NCBI GenBank assembly: GCA_035439445.1
Contig: DAORKG010000005.1
Coordinates: 77,796-141,795 of the forward strand
Source: UBA4416 sp035439445
GTDB taxonomy: Bacteria; Bacteroidota; Bacteroidia; B-17B0; Aurantibacillaceae
DNA: 64,000 nt
Reading direction: 5' to 3'
In this document: positions 26,988 to 36,183 of the stretch, piece after piece
How positions within the stretch are numbered: the stretch's first letter is position 1
Layout of the letters: the number at the start of each line of letters is the position of its first letter
Notes under the pieces: model-generated
Database searches by the model: none
Seen by the model: only the letters and a program-made list of their open reading frames with translations
Told to the model about the DNA's origin: nothing
Program-made: the position numbers and the translations under genes

Positions 26988-27452
26988 TTATTTTTTAGAT
27001 TTCACGAATGCGTCCTGATACATTTTTATCCAGTCTTTTACAGATATTTTTTGTACTAGCTCTGCAACTAAATCAAATGGAATCTGGTCAGCTTTTTTAA
27101 AGCGAATACAACCTTTCCCCATATCTAATTTTGTTTTACAATGTTTTGGATACTCTGCTACAAACCATTCCAATAATTTTGGATTAGCATAAATACCCAT
27201 ATGATGAAGAGCAATAAAATTTTTTTGAGATGCTACACTGATAAGTGGTAATGGAATTTTAGGGTCGCAATGGTATCCATCAGGAAAAATGGAATGAGGA
27301 ACCACGTAGCTAATCATGCCATATTGCATGCACTCTTCAAATCCTTTCGGAAGATTTTTTGCAACAGTGTCTCTTAATTTTTTGAAATAAGGCGCTCTGT
27401 CTTCAGGCACTTCTTTTAAATAATCACTTACATTTTTTGCTTTTGATTGCAT
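26988..27452 (-). CDS. DUF1801 domain protein
   Basis: 154 residues covering one DUF1801 (YdhG-like) domain: DYLKEVPEDRAPYFKKLRDT near the N-terminus, MQYGMISYVVP near 43, and the cysteine/lysine-rich LDMGKGCIRFKK near 110. The fold is small and cytoplasmic with unknown biochemical role. It lies 23 bp upstream of the fadL-like gene and may share its transcript. Confidence 0.85.
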   Translation of the reverse strand: MQSKAKNVSDYLKEVPEDRAPYFKKLRDTVAKNLPKGFEECMQYGMISYVVPHSIFPDGYHCDPKIPLPLISVASQKNFIALHHMGIYANPKLLEWFVAEYPKHCKTKLDMGKGCIRFKKADQIPFDLVAELVQKISVKDWIKMYQDAFVKSKK

Positions 27453-27495
27453 ATCTGTTATTTAATGAAATATAAATATAACAGATTTTGTATAA

Positions 27496-27523
27496 CAAAA
27501 AAACCTCCTTAAAAAAGGAAGTT
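27496..27523 (-). terminator. Terminator after tRNA-Arg(TCT)
   Basis: On the minus strand AACTTCCTT (27523-27515) pairs with AAGGAGGTT (27510-27502, one G-U pair), then a T run follows. It ends the tRNA transcript 7 bp after the tRNA. Confidence 0.8.
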
Positions 27524-27529
27524 TTAGAG

Positions 27530-27603
27530 TGATCCCGATTGGATTCGAACCAATGACCCACAGCTTAGAAGGCTGTTGCTCTATCCAGCTGAGCTACGGG
27601 ACC
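27530..27603 (-). tRNA. tRNA-Arg (anticodon TCT)
   Basis: A 74-base cloverleaf: acceptor GGTCCCG / CGGGATC, D-arm GCTC..GAGC, anticodon stem ACAGC/GCTGT with loop CTTCTAA (anticodon TCT, reading AGA), T-arm ATTGG TTCGAAT CCAAT, discriminator A. The 3' CCA is not encoded. Confidence 0.96.
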
Positions 27604-27722
27604 ATTTTTAAGTAAACTTAAAATTTGGAATGCGAATTTAATACTTTTTTTTCAATATAAACGGTCTTTTTTTAATACTTTAATTATTACAATATTTTGC
27701 TATTTTTAGCACTTTATAGCTT

Positions 27723-29675
27723 GTGACCAAATTATCTGTCGTTATTGTTAATTACAACGTGAAGCACTTTATTGAGCAGTGCTTGTTTTCTGTGCTGAAA
27801 GCATCGGAAAATATTGCCTGTGAGGTATTTGTTGTTGATAATAATTCGGTTGATGGCTCTGTTACTCTCATAAAAGAGAAATTTCCCCAAGTTAATTTAA
27901 TAGTCAATAAAACAAATACCGGATTTTCAGTAGCTAATAATCAAGCACTTAAAATTGCCAAAGGTGAGTATGTGCTTTTATTAAATCCCGATACGGTCGT
28001 TCAGGAAGATACTTTTTCGAAAATATTAGCATTTATGGATGAACATCCTGATGCAGGAGGGCTAGGTGTAAAAATGCTTGATGGTCAGGGAAATTTCGCG
28101 CCTGAATCAAAAAGAGGCTTACCTACACCGGAGGTAGCTTTTTATAAAATGTTTGGTTTCTCTCGCTTTTTTCCTAAGTCAAAGCGCTTTGGAAAATATC
28201 ATCTATCCTATCTATCGGAAGATGAATTAGCAGAAATTGATGTGATGAGCGGGGCGTTTATGTTGATTCGCAAAACAGTTCTAGATAAAATTGGTTTTTT
28301 AGATGAGACATTCTTTATGTATGGAGAAGATATTGATTTGTCTTACCGAATAAAAAAGGCCGGGTATAAAAATTATTATTTCCCGGATACTCAAATTATT
28401 CATTACAAAGGAGAGAGTACTAAAAGAAGTAGTTTGAATTATGTAGTCATTTTTTATAAAGCCATGGCTATATTTTCGAATAAACATTTTAGCGGTTCCA
28501 ATGCCTTTTGGTTTAATGCCTTAATACATTTAGCTATTTTCTTAAAAGCCAGTTTAGCATTGCTGTCAAGGTTTTTTAAAGCCTTCACTGTGCCGATGAT
28601 TGATTTTGGAATTATCACTTTTGGCTTATTTTTCATTAAAAATATTTATCAGCAAAAGACAGGTATTGACGGTGATATTTATTCAGAAAAATTATTAAGT
28701 GTTGCATTTCCTTTATATGCAACAGCATGGGTAGTGATGGTATATTTTAATGGAGGTTATGATAAACCAATTAAAATTTTAAAAATCATAAGAGGTGTAT
28801 TAGTAGGAACTGTTTTTATTTTAATGGGATATTCTCTGTTGCCTGAGTCATTAAGGTTTTCGAGAGCTTTGATTTTATTGGGAACGAGTTGGGCTATGGT
28901 TTGTTTTGTTTTAACACGTTTATTATACCACGTATTAAAATTTAAAACATATAGTTTGAGTAGTGCAAAAACAAAGCGAATAGCTATTATTGGAGAAGAA
29001 CAAGAGTTTAACAGGGTGTCGGCTCTATTGAAGCAAACTCAGGCTAATCCAGGTTTTGTTGGTTTTGTGAGTGCAGAAATTAATGGTGTTCATAATCCTT
29101 ACTATATAGGTAAAATTAACCAAATTGATGAAATCATTAAGGTTCATCAAATCAACGAAATTATTTTCTGTGCTAAGGATATAAGTTCTCAATTCATTAT
29201 AAATAATATGCTCACTCTTGTGTCAAGCGGTGTTGACTTTAAAATTGCTCCCCCTGAAAGTTTATCTATTATTGGAAGTAATGATGTTGATACTGCCGGA
29301 GATTTATATGTGATTGATGTGAATAGTGTATCTAAATCAAATAATAAACGTAATAAACGATTATTAGATATAGGTGTTAGTATACTGGCTATTCTTTTTA
29401 GCCCTGTTTTGTTATTTATTCAAGAAAATAAATCCAATTACTTTTTAAACTGTTTTAATGTTTTATTTGGTTTTTACTCCTGGGTAGGTTACGGAAAAAT
29501 AACAGATAGATCACTGCCTGAAATCAAAAGATCGGTTCTTTATCCGGCAATGTTATTGGATAAAGAGATTGATAGTAATAAAATTAAATTAGCTAATTTA
29601 AGATACGCTAAAGACTACAACATTGAAAAAGATATATTAATTATTTGGAAATGCCGAAAACAATTGGGTAGTTAA
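27723..29675 (+). CDS. Family 2 glycosyltransferase fused to a sugar-transferase-like membrane half
   Basis: 650 residues from a GTG start. Residues 1-260 form a GT2 domain (VVIVNYN at 5-11, LLNPDT near 86, the ED acceptor-site motif in MYGEDIDLSYRIKKAGY near 200). Then come membrane helices (~265-400), a Rossmann-like segment (KRIAIIGEEQEFNRV near 418), and a partial KRLLDIGVSILAILFSPVLL start of a bacterial sugar transferase near 542-561. The catalytic part of that second enzyme is absent, so this half resembles a WcaJ-type protein that has lost its active site. It probably acts in surface polysaccharide synthesis. Confidence 0.85.
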   Translation: MTKLSVVIVNYNVKHFIEQCLFSVLKASENIACEVFVVDNNSVDGSVTLIKEKFPQVNLIVNKTNTGFSVANNQALKIAKGEYVLLLNPDTVVQEDTFSKILAFMDEHPDAGGLGVKMLDGQGNFAPESKRGLPTPEVAFYKMFGFSRFFPKSKRFGKYHLSYLSEDELAEIDVMSGAFMLIRKTVLDKIGFLDETFFMYGEDIDLSYRIKKAGYKNYYFPDTQIIHYKGESTKRSSLNYVVIFYKAMAIFSNKHFSGSNAFWFNALIHLAIFLKASLALLSRFFKAFTVPMIDFGIITFGLFFIKNIYQQKTGIDGDIYSEKLLSVAFPLYATAWVVMVYFNGGYDKPIKILKIIRGVLVGTVFILMGYSLLPESLRFSRALILLGTSWAMVCFVLTRLLYHVLKFKTYSLSSAKTKRIAIIGEEQEFNRVSALLKQTQANPGFVGFVSAEINGVHNPYYIGKINQIDEIIKVHQINEIIFCAKDISSQFIINNMLTLVSSGVDFKIAPPESLSIIGSNDVDTAGDLYVIDVNSVSKSNNKRNKRLLDIGVSILAILFSPVLLFIQENKSNYFLNCFNVLFGFYSWVGYGKITDRSLPEIKRSVLYPAMLLDKEIDSNKIKLANLRYAKDYNIEKDILIIWKCRKQLGS

Positions 29676-29720
29676 TAAATAAAGAAGGCTTGATAAAATA
29701 TCAAGCCTTCTTTATTTATT
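29674..29720. terminator. Perfect 22-bp hairpin shared by convergent genes
   Basis: Left arm 29674-29695 and right arm 29699-29720 pair perfectly with a 3-base loop. The GGCTTGATA / TATCAAGCC core is flanked by A/T runs, so it works on both strands. The stop codon of the glycosyltransferase lies at the base of the stem. Confidence 0.88.
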
Positions 29721-29733
29721 GTAGTGATGGAGA

Positions 29734-30930
29734 TTATTTAGTTACATTAAATAATTGTTTTGTTTGTGATTGGTGAGAATCTGTAATGTTTATAATATAT
29801 GTACCTTCTGAGAAATTGGAAACATTAATTTCTAATTCATTCTCTCCTATATTTACATATATGATTTTATGCATAACATTTTTCCCCATCATGTCTCTAA
29901 CTTCTAAAATAAGACGTTCTGATTCTTGACTATTTAATTTAATATTTACTTTACTTGAAGCAGGGTTAGGGTAAATTGACGAAATTGAAGTTAAAGATTG
30001 TTTGGCAGTTTCTTTTATCCCTGTAACTATAGCACAACTATTTACACATGTGCAATAGGTTGTTGTATTTATAATAGTTCCTCCTGGACCATCAATACCT
30101 AAAACAGGGTGTCCGGCATCACACAAATCAATGTGGGTACTTGCAGAGCCGATTAATCCTGAACTCAACGAATTTCCCGCTATGTTAAATCCACCACAGC
30201 CAGTGCTTGGTCCATAAACATTTGAAGAGTTGTACCAATCTCTTCCAACATTCATCATACATTTTGTAGTAAAATTTGCACTTGTAGAATTGTACCAATC
30301 TCTTCCAATACTCATGTAATTATTGTTCGTGAAATTGCTTGAATAAGAATTGGCAAAGTCTGTGGTTACATTTACATTTCCATTATTAATAAAAGTACTA
30401 GTATATGCATTTGAAAAACCAGGCCCTGTAACATTAATAGTTCCATTGTTGGTAACACTTCCAATAGAATCAGCCATTAATAATGTACTTACAGTCCCAT
30501 TATTTAATACTGTCCCGTAATCTGCAATCCCAAAAGCATCGCTAGTTTGGGTGCCATAATTGACATAGTTGGATGATGGATTTTCAACAAGTAAACTATC
30601 AATAATTGTTGTAGAATAGTTTGTGTAAGTTCCTGCTGTAGAAATTAAAACATTATTGGTATTTATGGTTCCGTAATTTTTTAATGTACCACCAGCTATC
30701 CATAAATTAAATGAATTAATAGTTCCTTGGTTACATAGAGTTCCTCCTGCAGATACAGTTATTTGTCCTGTAACCGTACCTGTTGGTGCAATACAAAATA
30801 CCTGACCTGCGGTGACGATATGAGGAGCCGCATCTAAACCGGTAATGTTTGTTGTGCATCCTGTACATTGGGCACTTGACTTTGAAGCAAATGCAATTAA
30901 GACCATAAAAATAAAGTAGATTTTTTTCAT
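29734..30930 (-). CDS. T9SS type A sorting-domain surface protein, repetitive
   Basis: 398 residues from the ATG at 30930 (MKKIYFIFMVLIAFASKSSA signal peptide); a longer upstream frame is not credible. The body (about 30-320) is a series of Asn/Thr/Gly-rich short repeats such as TFINNGNVNVTTDF and NGTINVTGPG, which look like a beta-solenoid. The last ~80 residues are a type A T9SS sorting domain (SIYPNPASSKVNI, EVRDMMGKNVM, FSEGTYIINIT). It is likely a surface-attached adhesin or filament protein of unknown target. Confidence 0.82.
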   Translation of the reverse strand: MKKIYFIFMVLIAFASKSSAQCTGCTTNITGLDAAPHIVTAGQVFCIAPTGTVTGQITVSAGGTLCNQGTINSFNLWIAGGTLKNYGTINTNNVLISTAGTYTNYSTTIIDSLLVENPSSNYVNYGTQTSDAFGIADYGTVLNNGTVSTLLMADSIGSVTNNGTINVTGPGFSNAYTSTFINNGNVNVTTDFANSYSSNFTNNNYMSIGRDWYNSTSANFTTKCMMNVGRDWYNSSNVYGPSTGCGGFNIAGNSLSSGLIGSASTHIDLCDAGHPVLGIDGPGGTIINTTTYCTCVNSCAIVTGIKETAKQSLTSISSIYPNPASSKVNIKLNSQESERLILEVRDMMGKNVMHKIIYVNIGENELEINVSNFSEGTYIINITDSHQSQTKQLFNVTK

Positions 30931-31026
30931 GTTTTTTGGTTTTGTGTTATAAAATAAGAGGCCGTATTTACTTCGTTCTAAGTACCAAACAAAAAATAAT
31001 CTAGGCAATGATAAAAATCATTTTTA

Positions 31027-31998
31027 TCAAAAACCTAAAACACTTCTTACTTGTTTTAATTTTTCCTGGGCAATTTTTCTTGCTTTAGCTTCACCTACTT
31101 GAAGTTCTTTTTCCAATAAATCGGTATTTGTCATTAGCTCATTGTATCGATTTCTTGGTTTTTCAAATTTAGCTAAAATGAGTTCATATAAGGCAGTTTT
31201 AGCATGCCCGTAACCATAACCACCTTTCAAATAATTGTTACGCATTTCTGAAACTTGAGATTCATTAGCTAATAGCTTGTATAATTTAAAAACATTACAA
31301 GTGTCAGGATTCTTAGGTTCCTCAAGTGGAGTAGCATCTGTAACAATTGTTTTGATTACCTTTAATAAATCTTTTTCAGGTAAAAATATATTGATGAAGT
31401 TGTTATATGATTTGCTCATTTTTTGACCATCTGTTCCAGGAATAGTCATTACATTTTCATCAATTTTTACTTGAGGTAAAACAAAAACATCTTGTTGGTA
31501 TTTGTTATTAAATGCTGATGCAATATCTCTTGTTATTTCTAAATGTTGTATTTGGTCTTTACCAACTGGAACAAATTCTGCATCATATAAAATAATATCA
31601 GCAGCCATTAACACAGGATAGGTAAATAAGCCTGAGTTCACATCGCTCAATCTGTCAGCTTTATCTTTAAATGAATGAGAATTAGCTAACATAGGATAGG
31701 GTGTGAAACAATTTAAATACCAGGTTAATTCACACACTTCGGGTATGCGGCTTTGGCGGTATAATAAATTCTTTTGAGTATCAAACCCGAAAGCCAGCCA
31801 TGTAGCAGCAACAGAGTTTACACTTTCTATTCTGGCTTTTGCATCTTTTTGTGAAATTAGAGAGTGTAAGTCAGCAATAAAAAAGAAAGATTCGTTATCT
31901 GCTTGTTTGCTGAGTTCTATGGCAGGCAAAACTGCACCTAAAATATTTCCTAAGTGAGGAATGTTATTACTTGTTATTCCGGTTAAAATACGAGACAT
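31027..31998 (-). CDS. trpS: Tryptophan--tRNA ligase
   Basis: 323 residues, class I synthetase: HIGH-type motif in NIPHLGN near 12-18 and KMSKS in DGQKMSKSYNN near 195-205. It charges tRNA-Trp. It lies 14 bp after lpxA, so it is at the end of the lipid A gene run. Confidence 0.96.
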   Translation of the reverse strand: MSRILTGITSNNIPHLGNILGAVLPAIELSKQADNESFFFIADLHSLISQKDAKARIESVNSVAATWLAFGFDTQKNLLYRQSRIPEVCELTWYLNCFTPYPMLANSHSFKDKADRLSDVNSGLFTYPVLMAADIILYDAEFVPVGKDQIQHLEITRDIASAFNNKYQQDVFVLPQVKIDENVMTIPGTDGQKMSKSYNNFINIFLPEKDLLKVIKTIVTDATPLEEPKNPDTCNVFKLYKLLANESQVSEMRNNYLKGGYGYGHAKTALYELILAKFEKPRNRYNELMTNTDLLEKELQVGEAKARKIAQEKLKQVRSVLGF

Positions 31999-32012
31999 GA
32001 TAAGATGTGTAA

Positions 32013-32786
32013 TTAAATTCCTTTTACAATTCCATCTGATGAATTCTTTATGAATTCAACAATTTTTTTACGAACTGGAGAGTCAGGAATTTCTTGTTCT
32101 ACTAATTCTAGTGCTTTAGATGTATTGTGACCTCTCACAAAAATTAAACGGTATATATCTTCAATTTGATTAATAGTTTCTTTATCAAATCCTCTACGAG
32201 ATAATCCTACTGAATTAACGCCAATATATTGTAATGGTTCGCGTGCCACACGAATATATGGTGGCACATTTTTACGAACTTTTGAAGTGCCCGCTAAAAA
32301 TGTATGCGCTCCAACTACTACAAATTGTTGAACAGCAACATAACCTTCTAATATCGAAAAATCTTCAATGGTAACATGACCTGCTAAACCAACATAGTTT
32401 GCTAGGATAACATTATTTCCAATGATACAATCGTGAGCAACATGAGCATATGCCATTACTAAACAGTTATCTCCAATTGCAGTTAACATTCTATCAGATG
32501 TACCTTTGTGAACTGTAACATACTCTCTGATGATTGTGTTATTTCCAATGGTAGTTTTTGCCTTTTCTCCCTTGTATTTTAAATCTTGAGAAACTATCCC
32601 AATTAAAGCTCCCGGAAATATTTGACAATTGTTACCAATGGTTGTATCCGGATAAATAATTGCATTGGGATGAATATATGTATTATCACCAATGACAACA
32701 TCTTCATATACTGTTGCAAATGGTTCGATAGTTACGTTATTTCCTATTTTGGCTTTGGGGCTTACGTTTGCAAGAGGTGATATCAT
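32013..32786 (-). CDS. lpxA: Acyl-ACP--UDP-N-acetylglucosamine O-acyltransferase
   Basis: 257 residues. The N-terminal two-thirds is a left-handed beta-helix of hexapeptide repeats (for example IGNNVTIEPFATVYEDVVIG). The catalytic-site region AYAHVAHDCIIGNN lies near 113-126, and a helical C-terminal domain follows. LpxA adds 3-hydroxyacyl to UDP-GlcNAc, the first step of lipid A. It follows lpxC-fabZ by 10 bp. Confidence 0.96.
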   Translation of the reverse strand: MISPLANVSPKAKIGNNVTIEPFATVYEDVVIGDNTYIHPNAIIYPDTTIGNNCQIFPGALIGIVSQDLKYKGEKAKTTIGNNTIIREYVTVHKGTSDRMLTAIGDNCLVMAYAHVAHDCIIGNNVILANYVGLAGHVTIEDFSILEGYVAVQQFVVVGAHTFLAGTSKVRKNVPPYIRVAREPLQYIGVNSVGLSRRGFDKETINQIEDIYRLIFVRGHNTSKALELVEQEIPDSPVRKKIVEFIKNSSDGIVKGI

Positions 32787-32796
32787 GTGAAAAATG

Positions 32797-34227
32797 TTAG
32801 GCTAATTGAGTTTCAGTTGTTTTTACTTCGTTACCTTTTACTTTAACTATCTGGGCCATCATTTCAGCCTCCATTACAGGTTTGTTGTTTACATATGCAA
32901 CACCTTTCATGTGGCAAATACCACGGCGAATTGGTGTCAATAAATTTAAACTAAATACTACAGTATCACCCGGAATTACCTTTTGTTTAAATTTCACTCC
33001 GTCAATTTTCATGAAATAAGTTAAATAATTCTCAGGATCAGGAACTGTTTTTAAAACTAATACACCTCCACATTGAGCCATGGCTTCAATTAATAAAACA
33101 CCCGGCATCACAGGCTCTCCAGGGAAATGACCTTTGAAAAATTCCTCGTTTAATGTGACATTTTTTACACCAATAACATGTTCAGCAGATAGTTCCATGA
33201 TTTTATCTACCAATAACATCGGTTGACGGTGAGGTAAAATTTTCATGATATCCATGATGTTTAATAATGGAGCTTGATTTAAATCTACTTTCGGATAGTC
33301 TTTTTCTGCTTTTTGTTTTTTAGCTAATGCTTTTAATTTTTTCGCAAAATCAACGTTTCCTGCATGACCTGGACGTGCAGCTAAAACATGAATTTTCATT
33401 GGGCGGCCAACTAATGCTAAATCTCCAACAATATCAAGTAATTTATGACGAGCTGGCTCATTAAAGAAACGTAATTTAGTATTGTTTAATACACCTTTGC
33501 CTTTTACTTCAACATCAGGTTTATTAAATACTTTGCGTAAATGGTTTAGTTTTTCTTCAGGTAATTCGCTGTCAACTAAAACAATGGCATTGTCCATGTC
33601 ACCACCTTTAATTAAGTTGTGAGCTAATAATGCTTCTAATTCTCTTAAGAAAACAAATGTTCTACATGGTGCAATTTCATTTTTAAATTCTCCAACATGA
33701 TACATGCTTGCATGTTGCGTTCCTAAAACTTCACTGCCATAATCAACCATTACTGTGATTCTGAATTCATCTTGAGGAACAGCTAACATTTCTACTTTTT
33801 TAACCGGATCTTCGTATGTAAGATTTTCAGTTAATTCAAAATAATCACGTTCAGCTTCTTGTTCAACAATTCCTGCAGTTTCTAATATTTCAATAAACTT
33901 CAAGGAACTACCATCCATGATTGGCATTTCAGGGCCTGTAACTTGAATTAAACAATTATCAATCCCCATACCTACTAATGCCGCTAATACATGTTCAGTG
34001 GTGTGAACGCGAGCCCCATTTTTTTCTAATGTAGTTCCTCGTGAAGTGTCAACTACTAAGTCACAATCTGCATCAATAATTGGTTGACCTTCTAAATCTG
34101 TTCTTTGAAATTTATACCAGTGATTTTCAGGAGCGGGATTAAAAGTTAATGTAACAGGAGCGCCTGTGTGTAAACCTTTACCGGTAATGGAAACTGCTTT
34201 TCCAATTGTTCTTTGTTTATCTGCCAT
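32797..34227 (-). CDS. lpxC-fabZ: Fused LpxC deacetylase / FabZ dehydratase
   Basis: 476 residues, a fusion typical of Bacteroidota. Residues 1-300 are LpxC, with zinc-site motifs TTEHVLAAL near 76 and HKLLDIVGDLALVG near 258. Residues ~325-465 are FabZ with LPHRQPMLLVDKI near 332 and GHFPGEPVMPGVLLIEAMAQ near 364-383. LpxC removes the acetyl group from acylated UDP-GlcNAc; FabZ dehydrates 3-hydroxyacyl-ACP. Both draw on the 3-hydroxyacyl pool, so the fusion ties lipid A to fatty-acid synthesis. Confidence 0.97.
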   Translation of the reverse strand: MADKQRTIGKAVSITGKGLHTGAPVTLTFNPAPENHWYKFQRTDLEGQPIIDADCDLVVDTSRGTTLEKNGARVHTTEHVLAALVGMGIDNCLIQVTGPEMPIMDGSSLKFIEILETAGIVEQEAERDYFELTENLTYEDPVKKVEMLAVPQDEFRITVMVDYGSEVLGTQHASMYHVGEFKNEIAPCRTFVFLRELEALLAHNLIKGGDMDNAIVLVDSELPEEKLNHLRKVFNKPDVEVKGKGVLNNTKLRFFNEPARHKLLDIVGDLALVGRPMKIHVLAARPGHAGNVDFAKKLKALAKKQKAEKDYPKVDLNQAPLLNIMDIMKILPHRQPMLLVDKIMELSAEHVIGVKNVTLNEEFFKGHFPGEPVMPGVLLIEAMAQCGGVLVLKTVPDPENYLTYFMKIDGVKFKQKVIPGDTVVFSLNLLTPIRRGICHMKGVAYVNNKPVMEAEMMAQIVKVKGNEVKTTETQLA

Positions 34228-34253
34228 TATTTTAATTAGTTAATTCGATAATT

Positions 34254-34327
34254 AGTCGATTTGACAATGCACGAATTGTTATTCTTTTTTATTTTAATTG
34301 TCTAATAGTCACATTGACTCATCGACT
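34254..34327. repeat. Imperfect inverted repeat between lpxD and lpxC-fabZ
   Basis: AGTCGATTTGACAATG (34254-34269) and CATTGACTCATCGACT (34312-34327) match as inverted arms at 13 of 16 positions. An inner pair GACAAT / ATTGTC (34263-34268 / 34297-34302) lies between them. It fills the 102-bp gap in an otherwise tight gene run. Confidence 0.45.
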
Positions 34328-34329
34328 CA

Positions 34330-35358
34330 CTATTTTAATTTATTTTCAATGTCTTTTAGTCTATCATTCATTTTAGGTAAATTTCTGAATAGCACATAAC
34401 TTCTTCTAAAATCACCTAATGGAAATGATGGTGAACCTTGTACAATTTCATTTTCTTTTTCAATAGAAGAACCAACACCTGCTTGACCAGCGATCTTAAC
34501 TCCGTCAGCTATTTTGATGTGTCCAACAATACCAACTTGTGCAGCAATCATACAATTTTTACCAACTTTAGTTGATCCTGCTACACCAGATAAACCTGCA
34601 ATAACAGTGTTTTCACCAACTTCAACGTTGTGTGCAATTTGAACTAGATTATCCAACTTAACGCCTTTACGAAGTATAGTAGATCCTAGTGTTGCTCTGT
34701 CAATAGAGCAGTTTGAGCCTATTTCAATATTATCTTCAATTACTACGTTTCCAATTTGAGGTACTTTCGCAAATTCTTTTCCATCTTGTGGAGCAAATCC
34801 AAACCCATCACTACCAATTACAGTGCTCGAATGAACAGTAACGTTATTCCCGATTTTACATTCATGATAAACTTTAACTCCTGAAAATAAAGTGGTGTTG
34901 TCTCCAATCACGCAATTATCGCCAATGTAAACATGAGGGTAAATTTTGGTGTTATTGCCAATCTTTACATTGTTGCCAATATATGCAAATGCGCCAATGT
35001 AACAATCAGTTCCATAGGTAGAGTTAGTGCCAATAAATGAAGGTTGTTCAATGCCTGTTTTATTGCCCTTGAATTGGTTATACATTTCCAACAAGGTTGC
35101 AAAACTTGCATAAGAGTCTTCTACACGGATAAGTGTGCAAGTTGATTTGATGGGTTTATCAAGAGATAATGATTTGTTTACGATAACAATACTAGCATCA
35201 GTTTCATAGATGTAGTTAGTATATTTAGGATTAGCCAAAAACGATAATGTTCCGGGCTTTCCTTCTTCAATTTTTGAAAGGTTTGAAACAGCTGTGTTTT
35301 CATCCCCTTCTACTGTTCCGCCTAATAAGGCTGCTATTTGAGCTGCTGAAAATTCCAT
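34330..35358 (-). CDS. lpxD: UDP-3-O-(3-hydroxyacyl)glucosamine N-acyltransferase
   Basis: 342 residues. N-terminal uridine-binding domain (1-100), hexapeptide beta-helix (100-310) with the signature GSDGFGFAPQDG near 178 and the catalytic His region VQIAHNVEVGENTVIAG near 235, then a C-terminal helix (KMNDRLKDIENKL). It carries out the third step of lipid A synthesis. Transcribed ahead of lpxC-fabZ and lpxA. Confidence 0.96.
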   Translation of the reverse strand: MEFSAAQIAALLGGTVEGDENTAVSNLSKIEEGKPGTLSFLANPKYTNYIYETDASIVIVNKSLSLDKPIKSTCTLIRVEDSYASFATLLEMYNQFKGNKTGIEQPSFIGTNSTYGTDCYIGAFAYIGNNVKIGNNTKIYPHVYIGDNCVIGDNTTLFSGVKVYHECKIGNNVTVHSSTVIGSDGFGFAPQDGKEFAKVPQIGNVVIEDNIEIGSNCSIDRATLGSTILRKGVKLDNLVQIAHNVEVGENTVIAGLSGVAGSTKVGKNCMIAAQVGIVGHIKIADGVKIAGQAGVGSSIEKENEIVQGSPSFPLGDFRRSYVLFRNLPKMNDRLKDIENKLK

Positions 35359-35362
35359 CTCT

Positions 35363-35392
35363 CAAATATACAGTTTTTCTCTAAAATGTCAA
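35363..35392 (-). promoter_or_regulatory. lpxD promoter (TTG-N19-TATATTTG), leaderless
   Basis: On the minus strand a TTG at 35392-35390 is followed after 19 bases by TATATTTG (35370-35363). The box ends 4 bp before the lpxD ATG, so the message has almost no leader. Confidence 0.65.
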
Positions 35393-35402
35393 GAGGTAAG
35401 TG

Positions 35403-36095
35403 TTAAGCTTTTTGGTAATACTTTGAGTCAAATTCCTTGACGATTAAATCCTGTTTTCTAATGGAAGCTTTTAGCCAGTCAATGTAAATATCACGCTTTT
35501 CTTCTTCGGATAAACCGTAATTTGGAACTTCTTTTCTGATTCTTGAACTCAAATGATACATGCATAAGGCAGCACAAACGCTGATATTAAAACTCTCAGT
35601 AAAACCATACATAGGCAGCTTGATGAAATCATCTGCAACATCTTCCACATCTTTTGTAATGCCTGTTAGTTCAGTGCCAAATACCAATGCGAATGGCTTT
35701 GAAATATTTAATTCTTCTAGAGAAACACTGTTTTTATGAAGAGAAGTTGCTACAATTCTGTAGCCTTGAGATTTCAAATCAGATAAACATGTTTTGGTGT
35801 TGTTTTCATGGTTCTGATAACGATTCAGAGTTAACCATTGTGTTGAACCCATGGACACATCTTCGCTGATTTTATATTTATTTCGATTTTCAATAAAGTT
35901 AGTTGTTTGAATTCCGAAAATGTCAGCACTTCTGAGAACAGCACTAAAATTGTGAGTTTGATAAACATCTTCTAAAACCAATTGCATGTGATTGGTTCTT
36001 TCTGCTAAAACTTCATGTAAACGACCTCTTCGACGCTCACTTACAAAACCTTCTAAATATTCGGTTAAAGCTTTTTTATAGGCTAAATCAGACAT
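35403..36095 (-). CDS. trmH: TrmH family RNA 2'-O-methyltransferase
   Basis: 230 residues with the SPOUT fold of the TrmH branch: NFSAVLRSADIFGIQ near 50 (motif 1), VFGTELTGITKDV near 137 (motif 2) and LPMYGFTESFNISVCAALCM near 157-176 (motif 3). TrmH methylates G18 of tRNAs; other SpoU members act on rRNA, so the target is probable rather than proven. It ends 44 bp upstream of the lpxD start. Confidence 0.86.
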   Translation of the reverse strand: MSDLAYKKALTEYLEGFVSERRRGRLHEVLAERTNHMQLVLEDVYQTHNFSAVLRSADIFGIQTTNFIENRNKYKISEDVSMGSTQWLTLNRYQNHENNTKTCLSDLKSQGYRIVATSLHKNSVSLEELNISKPFALVFGTELTGITKDVEDVADDFIKLPMYGFTESFNISVCAALCMYHLSSRIRKEVPNYGLSEEEKRDIYIDWLKASIRKQDLIVKEFDSKYYQKA

Positions 36096-36099
36096 TTTG

Positions 36100-36107
36100 C
36101 AAAGATA
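36100..36107 (-). promoter_or_regulatory. trmH -7 box TATCTTTG, 4 bp before ATG
   Basis: Exact TAnnTTTG match on the minus strand, ending 4 bp upstream of the trmH start, again predicting a near-leaderless transcript. Confidence 0.55.
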
Positions 36108-36160
36108 GGCTTTTTATGTAATTCAGCTAATTAACTATCCGCAAATCCCTAAATTATACG

Positions 36161-36168
36161 TACATTTG
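36161..36168 (+). promoter_or_regulatory. -7 box TACATTTG for the pseudouridine synthase
   Basis: Exact TAnnTTTG match, 15 bp upstream of the ATG at 36184. Confidence 0.55.
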
Positions 36169-36183
36169 CCAAAAATATAATTA

